Shown: positions 60,835 through 64,000 of the stretch, piece by piece
How the letters are laid out: every line of letters starts with the position of its first letter
How positions within the stretch are numbered: position 1 is the stretch's first letter
Translations under genes and position numbers: made by a program
Notes under the pieces: model-generated
What the model was told of the DNA's origin: nothing
The model's input: the letters and a program-made list of their open reading frames with translations, nothing else
The model's database searches: none
Assembly: GCF_010668395.1 (NCBI RefSeq)
Contig: NZ_WUEY01000015.1
Span: forward strand, 100,174 to 164,173
From: Martinezella lusitana
Lineage (GTDB): Bacteria; Pseudomonadota; Alphaproteobacteria; Rhizobiales; Rhizobiaceae
Direction: 5' to 3'
DNA: 64,000 nt

Positions 60835-60930
60835 AATAAAATCGTCTCTCGCGTGTTGATTCCGTTATCAGCGGAGCGGGAGTCTTTCGACAAGATCTCG
60901 TCCGCATCCCAAATTCGAACGGAGATCTTC

Positions 60931-61317
60931 ATGTCACTTTCCGAGCGCCTGTCGCCTTACCAGCCGTCCGCACTCGCGATGCTGCGATTGATAACGGCCA
61001 TTTTGTTCATCGAACACGGGAGCCAGAAGCTGTTCGGCTTTCCGCCGGCGCCCTATGCCATTACGACATTGTTCTTCGTGGCGGGGGTGCTGGAGCTCGT
61101 GGGCGGCATTCTTGTTCTGCTCGGACTCTTCACTCGACCCGTCGCCTTTCTCCTTAGCGGCGAAATGGCGATCGCCTATTTCACGGTGCACATGCCGATC
61201 AATTTTTTCCCGGCCAACAACCAGGGAGACGGCGCGATCCTGTTCTGCTTCATCTTCCTGTTCATGGTGTTTTCCGGACCGGGGGATTGGGCGCTGGACA
61301 ATCGCCAGCGCCGATAG
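60931..61317 (+). CDS. DoxX family membrane protein (copy 2)
   Basis: The 128-residue paralogue of the previous gene keeps the same layout: AMLRLITAILFIEHGSQKLFGFP, then VLLGLFTRPVAFLLSGEMAIAYFT and MPINFFPANNQGDGAILFC. The HGxQKLFGFP and PxNFFPANNxGDxAIL motifs match in both copies, which indicates a tandem duplication. It ends 10 bases from the sugE end on the other strand. The ATG follows GGAG (about seven bases). Confidence 0.85.
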   Translation: MSLSERLSPYQPSALAMLRLITAILFIEHGSQKLFGFPPAPYAITTLFFVAGVLELVGGILVLLGLFTRPVAFLLSGEMAIAYFTVHMPINFFPANNQGDGAILFCFIFLFMVFSGPGDWALDNRQRR

Positions 61318-61327
61318 CGGCAACCCG

Positions 61328-61642
61328 TCAGGCGGTGAGCTTGAGGCCCGCAATGCCGGCGACGATCAGGCCGATGCAGAGCACGCGGACAAGATTTGCA
61401 GGGTCGCCCAGCAACCATATGCCCAGCAGAACGGTGCCGACCGTGCCTATGCCGGTCCAAACCGCATAGGCGGTGCCCATCGGCAAGGTCTTTACCGCGA
61501 GGCCGAGCAGCACGACGCTGATGACCATGGAAACGACGGTGAGGGCCGTCGGCACGAGCCGGGTGAAACCATCGGTATATTTGAGGCCAACTGCCCAGCC
61601 GATTTCAAACAAGCCTGCAAGGAAAAGCAGGAACCAAGCCAT
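61328..61642 (-). CDS. sugE: SMR-family guanidinium exporter (SugE/Gdx)
   Basis: This 104-residue, four-helix small multidrug resistance protein matches the SugE/Gdx branch, which exports guanidinium in exchange for protons. The key glutamate lies in LFEIGWAVGLKYTDG (about residue 13), and the GTAYAVWTGIGTVG motif (about residues 56-69) is the SugE signature rather than the EmrE one. A guanidine-II riboswitch precedes the gene, which supports guanidinium rather than quaternary ammonium as the true substrate. The ribosome-binding site AAGGAG (61654-61649) is close to the second riboswitch hairpin, suggesting translational control. Confidence 0.9.
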   Translation of the reverse strand: MAWFLLFLAGLFEIGWAVGLKYTDGFTRLVPTALTVVSMVISVVLLGLAVKTLPMGTAYAVWTGIGTVGTVLLGIWLLGDPANLVRVLCIGLIVAGIAGLKLTA

Positions 61643-61661
61643 TTTACGCTCCTTGTTAAGA

Positions 61662-61723
61662 GCGAGGCCGTCCCCGCGATGTCTACGGCCGGCTATAGAT
61701 GCCGGCCGCCGCAGTCGTCTGCG
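61662..61723 (-). promoter_or_regulatory. Guanidine-II (mini-ykkC) riboswitch upstream of sugE
   Basis: The minus-strand leader has two short hairpins with ACGR loops. P1 is CGCAG-ACGA-CUGCG (61723-61710) and P2 is GCGGGG-ACGG-CCUCGC (61677-61662), joined by a 32-base linker that itself contains a strong hairpin (61707-61687). These two loops are the whole conserved core of the mini-ykkC class, whose two hairpins dock together when guanidinium binds. The sugE ribosome-binding site starts seven bases after P2. This layout fits guanidine-II control of a Gdx exporter. Confidence 0.85.
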
Positions 61724-61784
61724 TGATTCCTATATGCCTTTGCCGCTCGCGCATTTCAAGGCATGTCGCGAATGCTGGCCGGGT

Positions 61785-62618
61785 TCACGCCAGACGTTCG
61801 GCGTGCCACTTCAGGTGATCGTCCATGAAGCTTGAGATGAAGTAGTAGGAGTGGTCGTAGCGCTCGTGCATGCGCAGCGTCAGGCCGATGCCGGTGCCTT
61901 TGATCGCTTCTTCGAACAGCCAGGGACGGAGACCGCTTTCGAGGAAGCTGTCCGCCTTGCCCTGGTCGATCAGGAATTCGGGGAAGCGGGCGCCATCTTC
62001 GACGAGCGAGCAGGCGTCGTATCGTCTCCATGCGGATTTGTCGCTGCCGAGATACTTTTCGAAGGCGGGTGCAGACCAGTCGGCCGTCGACGGCTGGACG
62101 ATGGGGGCGAAAGCGGAGCAGCTCTTGAAGCGGTCCGGATGCTTCAGCGCGATCGTCATGGCGCCATGGCCGCCCATGGAATGGCCAAAGATGCCCTGAC
62201 GGCTCATATCTGCCCGGAATTGCCTGGCGATGAGACCGGGCAGCTCTTCCGTGATGTAGCTGTACATCCGATAGTTTTCGGCCCAGGGCGTCTCGGTGGC
62301 GTCGAGATAGAAGCCGGCGCCTTTGCCCATCTGCCAATTGGTCAGTTCGTCGGGCACGTCGTTGCCGCGCGGGCTGGTGTCCGGGCAGACGATAATCAGG
62401 CCGAGCTCGGCGGCCATGCGGCGATATTCGCCTTTCTCCATGACGTTGGCATGGGTGCAGGTGAGGCCGGAAAGATACCAGAGGACGGGACGAGGCTCCC
62501 GGATCGCCTGCGGTGGCACGAAGACGGCAAAGGTCATCTCGCATTTGCAGGCTTCGGAATCATGCGAAAAGACGCCCTGCATACCGCCGAATGCGGTGTT
62601 CTGGGAAATGATGTTCAC
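61785..62618 (-). CDS. fghA: S-formylglutathione hydrolase
   Basis: This 277-residue enzyme hydrolyses S-formylglutathione to formate and glutathione, the last step of glutathione-dependent formaldehyde removal. The nucleophile is in GHSMGGHGA (about residue 148), the conserved GLTCTHANVMEKGEY is near residue 53 and the DHSYYFI histidine is near the end. Translation starts at a GTG (62618) with GGAG seven bases before it; the longer frame is unsupported. The start overlaps the stop of the upstream DUF188 gene (GTGA), so the two are co-translated. Confidence 0.95.
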   Translation of the reverse strand: MNIISQNTAFGGMQGVFSHDSEACKCEMTFAVFVPPQAIREPRPVLWYLSGLTCTHANVMEKGEYRRMAAELGLIIVCPDTSPRGNDVPDELTNWQMGKGAGFYLDATETPWAENYRMYSYITEELPGLIARQFRADMSRQGIFGHSMGGHGAMTIALKHPDRFKSCSAFAPIVQPSTADWSAPAFEKYLGSDKSAWRRYDACSLVEDGARFPEFLIDQGKADSFLESGLRPWLFEEAIKGTGIGLTLRMHERYDHSYYFISSFMDDHLKWHAERLA

Positions 62619-63079
62619 GGCTGGTCTCCAGGCGATTGATAGGCTTTTGCACGCCGGCAAAGCCGGTCGAAGGTTTCGAGAAAGGCGGAGCGGTCGCGCG
62701 GCGAGAAGGCGGCATTGTACCCCTTGCTTTCGCCGGTTTCGCGAAGATGCGCGCCGAGATCGCGCATGGCCGTCACCATGCCGATGTTGGTCTTGTCGAA
62801 GATGCGGCCGGTCGGCCCGGTCACCTCCGCTCCGGCGGCGACGCAGCGCCCGGCCAGTGGAACATCGGCCGTCACGACGATATCGCCGGGACCGGCATGT
62901 TCCGCGATCCAGTTGTCGGCGGCGTCGAAAGCATTGGAGACGATGACATTGCGGACCATCGGATCACGCGACGGCCTGAGCCCGGAATTGGCAACGAAGG
63001 TCACCTCGATGCCGTGGCGCTCGGCCACTTTCAAAATCTCCGGCTTCACCGGACAGGCATCGGCATCGACATAGATCAT
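62615..63079 (-). CDS. DUF188 family protein (YaiI/YqxD)
   Basis: The 154-residue protein belongs to the UPF0178/DUF188 family. Markers are MIYVDADACPVK at the start (about residues 1-12), EVTFVANSGLRPSRDPMVRNV and the GDIVVTADVPLAGRCVAAGA block near residue 70. The fold resembles PIN-like nucleases, with conserved aspartates (DADACP, TADVPLA), but no activity has been proven for the family. It lies inside the formaldehyde-detoxification run and overlaps fghA by four bases. The ATG at 63079 is preferred over a longer frame to 63157. Confidence 0.9.
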   Translation of the reverse strand: MIYVDADACPVKPEILKVAERHGIEVTFVANSGLRPSRDPMVRNVIVSNAFDAADNWIAEHAGPGDIVVTADVPLAGRCVAAGAEVTGPTGRIFDKTNIGMVTAMRDLGAHLRETGESKGYNAAFSPRDRSAFLETFDRLCRRAKAYQSPGDQP

Positions 63080-63167
63080 TGGCAACGGAACTTTATCATG
63101 ATGAGCGCTGCGCGTCCGACCGAACGCGCAGTCGCGGTTTATCGAAGTCCCACGCATGGGGCCAGAT

Positions 63168-63743
63168 TTATTCCCTCAAGGTGCCCGCCTTTTTCGCCAC
63201 AAAGGTGGCGATGACATCCATCAATGTCGGCGAGAGGCAGTCGTAGGGCTCGAGACGAAGTTCTCTCAGCCGGCTGCGAACGGCGGTCATCGCAGACGGC
63301 GGCGTTCCCGATTCGATAATGGACGAAACAAAGGCCGCGAATGTGGGTTCCGGCCAGCCGCCCTCCTGGAAACGTTCCGGATGAATGAAATCAAGACCCT
63401 TGAAGGCGTGGTCGCGCTCCACCGGTCCATACATGTGGACACCACACGCCTTGCAGGCATGGCGGAGGATCAACGCGTCCGGATCGACAATCGCGAGCTT
63501 GTCGCCATTTTCGAGAACCTTCACGTTTTCATGGGCCGTCACGGCAACGACCGAGAAGGCGGCGCCTTGCGGCTTCCAGCATTTGGTGCAGCCGCAGGCG
63601 TGATTATGTGCAATCCCGCCGGTGATCGCGACTTTGACCGGGCGATCGGTGCAGGCGCAAACGAGCGTCCCACCGCTGAAATTCGCCTGTCCTGCCTTCA
63701 CTCTGCCGTCGAGCGCCGGATGTATCGATACTTGACTTGGCAT
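63168..63743 (-). CDS. gfa: Glutathione-dependent formaldehyde-activating enzyme Gfa
   Basis: This 191-residue zinc protein speeds the addition of glutathione to formaldehyde. Zinc ligands are visible as CAC (about residues 29-31), the CGCTKC motif near 50-55 and KACGVHMYG near 97-104. The N terminus MPSQVSIHPALDGRV and length match Gfa. The ATG at 63743 is chosen because upstream codons are not conserved. It lies between frmA (upstream) and the DUF188 gene, so the order frmA-gfa-DUF188-fghA makes a complete S-hydroxymethylglutathione route. Confidence 0.93.
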   Translation of the reverse strand: MPSQVSIHPALDGRVKAGQANFSGGTLVCACTDRPVKVAITGGIAHNHACGCTKCWKPQGAAFSVVAVTAHENVKVLENGDKLAIVDPDALILRHACKACGVHMYGPVERDHAFKGLDFIHPERFQEGGWPEPTFAAFVSSIIESGTPPSAMTAVRSRLRELRLEPYDCLSPTLMDVIATFVAKKAGTLRE

Positions 63744-63864
63744 GTTCAGCTCCTCCTCCTTGGTTGCCCACGGCCTCCCAAATCCGGATCGATTTGCGAA
63801 AAGGCCGTGTGCCATTCAAAGTCGTGCAGCGTTCCCTCGTGCCGTCTAAGTCTCAGGCAGTCTT

Positions 63865-64000
63865 TTAGTACAGCACCACGCTTCTGATGCTTTCGCCTGA
63901 GTGCATGAGCTCGAAGCCCTTGTTGATGTCCTCGAGCGGCATGGTGTGGGTGATCATCGGATCGATGATGATCTTGCCCTCCATGTACCAGTCGACGATC
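63865..64000 (-). CDS. frmA: S-(hydroxymethyl)glutathione dehydrogenase, C-terminal end (partial)
   Basis: Only the last 45 codons are inside the window. They read VDWYMEGKIIIDPMITHTMPLEDINKGFE (in motifs), then LMHSGESIRSVVLY, the conserved end of class III alcohol dehydrogenase (AdhC/FrmA). The enzyme oxidises S-hydroxymethylglutathione to S-formylglutathione with NAD+. gfa follows 121 bases downstream on the same strand. The start is beyond the right-hand edge. Confidence 0.9.
   Translation of the reverse strand, partial: IVDWYMEGKIIIDPMITHTMPLEDINKGFELMHSGESIRSVVLY

Overview
The window is chromosomal DNA of an alphaproteobacterium of the order Rhizobiales, most likely Rhizobiaceae (Rhizobium/Agrobacterium type). 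The evidence is high-GC coding sequence, rhizobial gene neighbourhoods (purC-purS-purQ with purL-bolA-grxD, a suf operon with two cysteine desulfurases, a gcvTHP operon behind a tandem glycine riboswitch, an ATP12 chaperone, a DUF1127 protein, a PagL-like lipid A deacylase) and close similarity of many products to rhizobial proteins as I remember them. The species cannot be fixed from the sequence alone. I see about 70 protein genes, no rRNA or tRNA gene, no insertion sequence, no phage and no CRISPR array.

Layout. 1-7.0 kb: the end of a glutaminase gene, ttcA, two tandem inositol-monophosphatase-family genes, a membrane-anchored class III cyclase, two tandem Bcr/CflA-type MFS exporters and the monothiol glutaredoxin grxD. 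7.0-9.1 kb: a small membrane protein and an uncharacterised membrane protein with an alpha/beta-hydrolase nucleophile motif, both on the opposite strand. 9.1-24 kb: purine biosynthesis genes on the minus strand (bolA-purL, purQ-purS-purC, purB), separated by a PagL-like deacylase, a MocR-type regulator divergent from a DUF1127 gene, a small ATPase, a lipoprotein, an RBBP9-type hydrolase, a DUF2189 membrane protein and an iron-permease-family protein. After purB come an unknown membrane protein, rpe and an orphan ABC-type binding protein. 23.5-29.3 kb: a flavin reductase followed by a plus-strand run resembling the accessory part of a CO-dehydrogenase/xanthine-dehydrogenase locus (MoxR ATPase, VWA protein, a split XdhC and a molybdopterin-binding/MobA-like fusion), without any structural molybdoenzyme gene, then a TfoX-like gene.

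29.3-42 kb: a hexapeptide acetyltransferase, a NUDIX hydrolase, an RhlE-type RNA helicase, an M23 peptidase, a DUF455 ferritin-like protein, the peroxiredoxin Bcp, a large AsmA-like envelope protein, a small MGMT-fold-like protein, tyrS, a GNAT acetyltransferase and an alpha/beta hydrolase. 42-49.1 kb: the suf operon (cysteine desulfurase-sufB-sufC-sufD-sufS-sufT-sufA), preceded by a candidate Irr box and a candidate RirA/IRO box. 49.1-54.8 kb: an orphan antitoxin-like gene coupled to a hydrolase gene, then gcvT-gcvH-gcvP under a tandem glycine riboswitch and closed by an intrinsic terminator. 55-60.3 kb: a PCu(A)C copper chaperone, an RluA-family pseudouridine synthase, a HAD hydrolase, the ATP12 chaperone, a lipoprotein and pccB. 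60.4-64 kb: two DoxX-family genes, a sugE/gdx guanidinium exporter with a guanidine-II (mini-ykkC) riboswitch that I could identify from its two ACGR-loop hairpins, and a formaldehyde-detoxification run (frmA end-gfa-yaiI-fghA).

Most of the window is ordinary core metabolism. The most rewarding points are the guanidine-II riboswitch/exporter unit, the molybdoenzyme-maturation cluster with no visible client enzyme, the two iron-control boxes before suf, the membrane hydrolase at 7.9-9.1 kb, the DUF188 gene fused into the formaldehyde operon by a start/stop overlap, and the antitoxin without a toxin. I found no clearly new multi-gene defence or mobile system.
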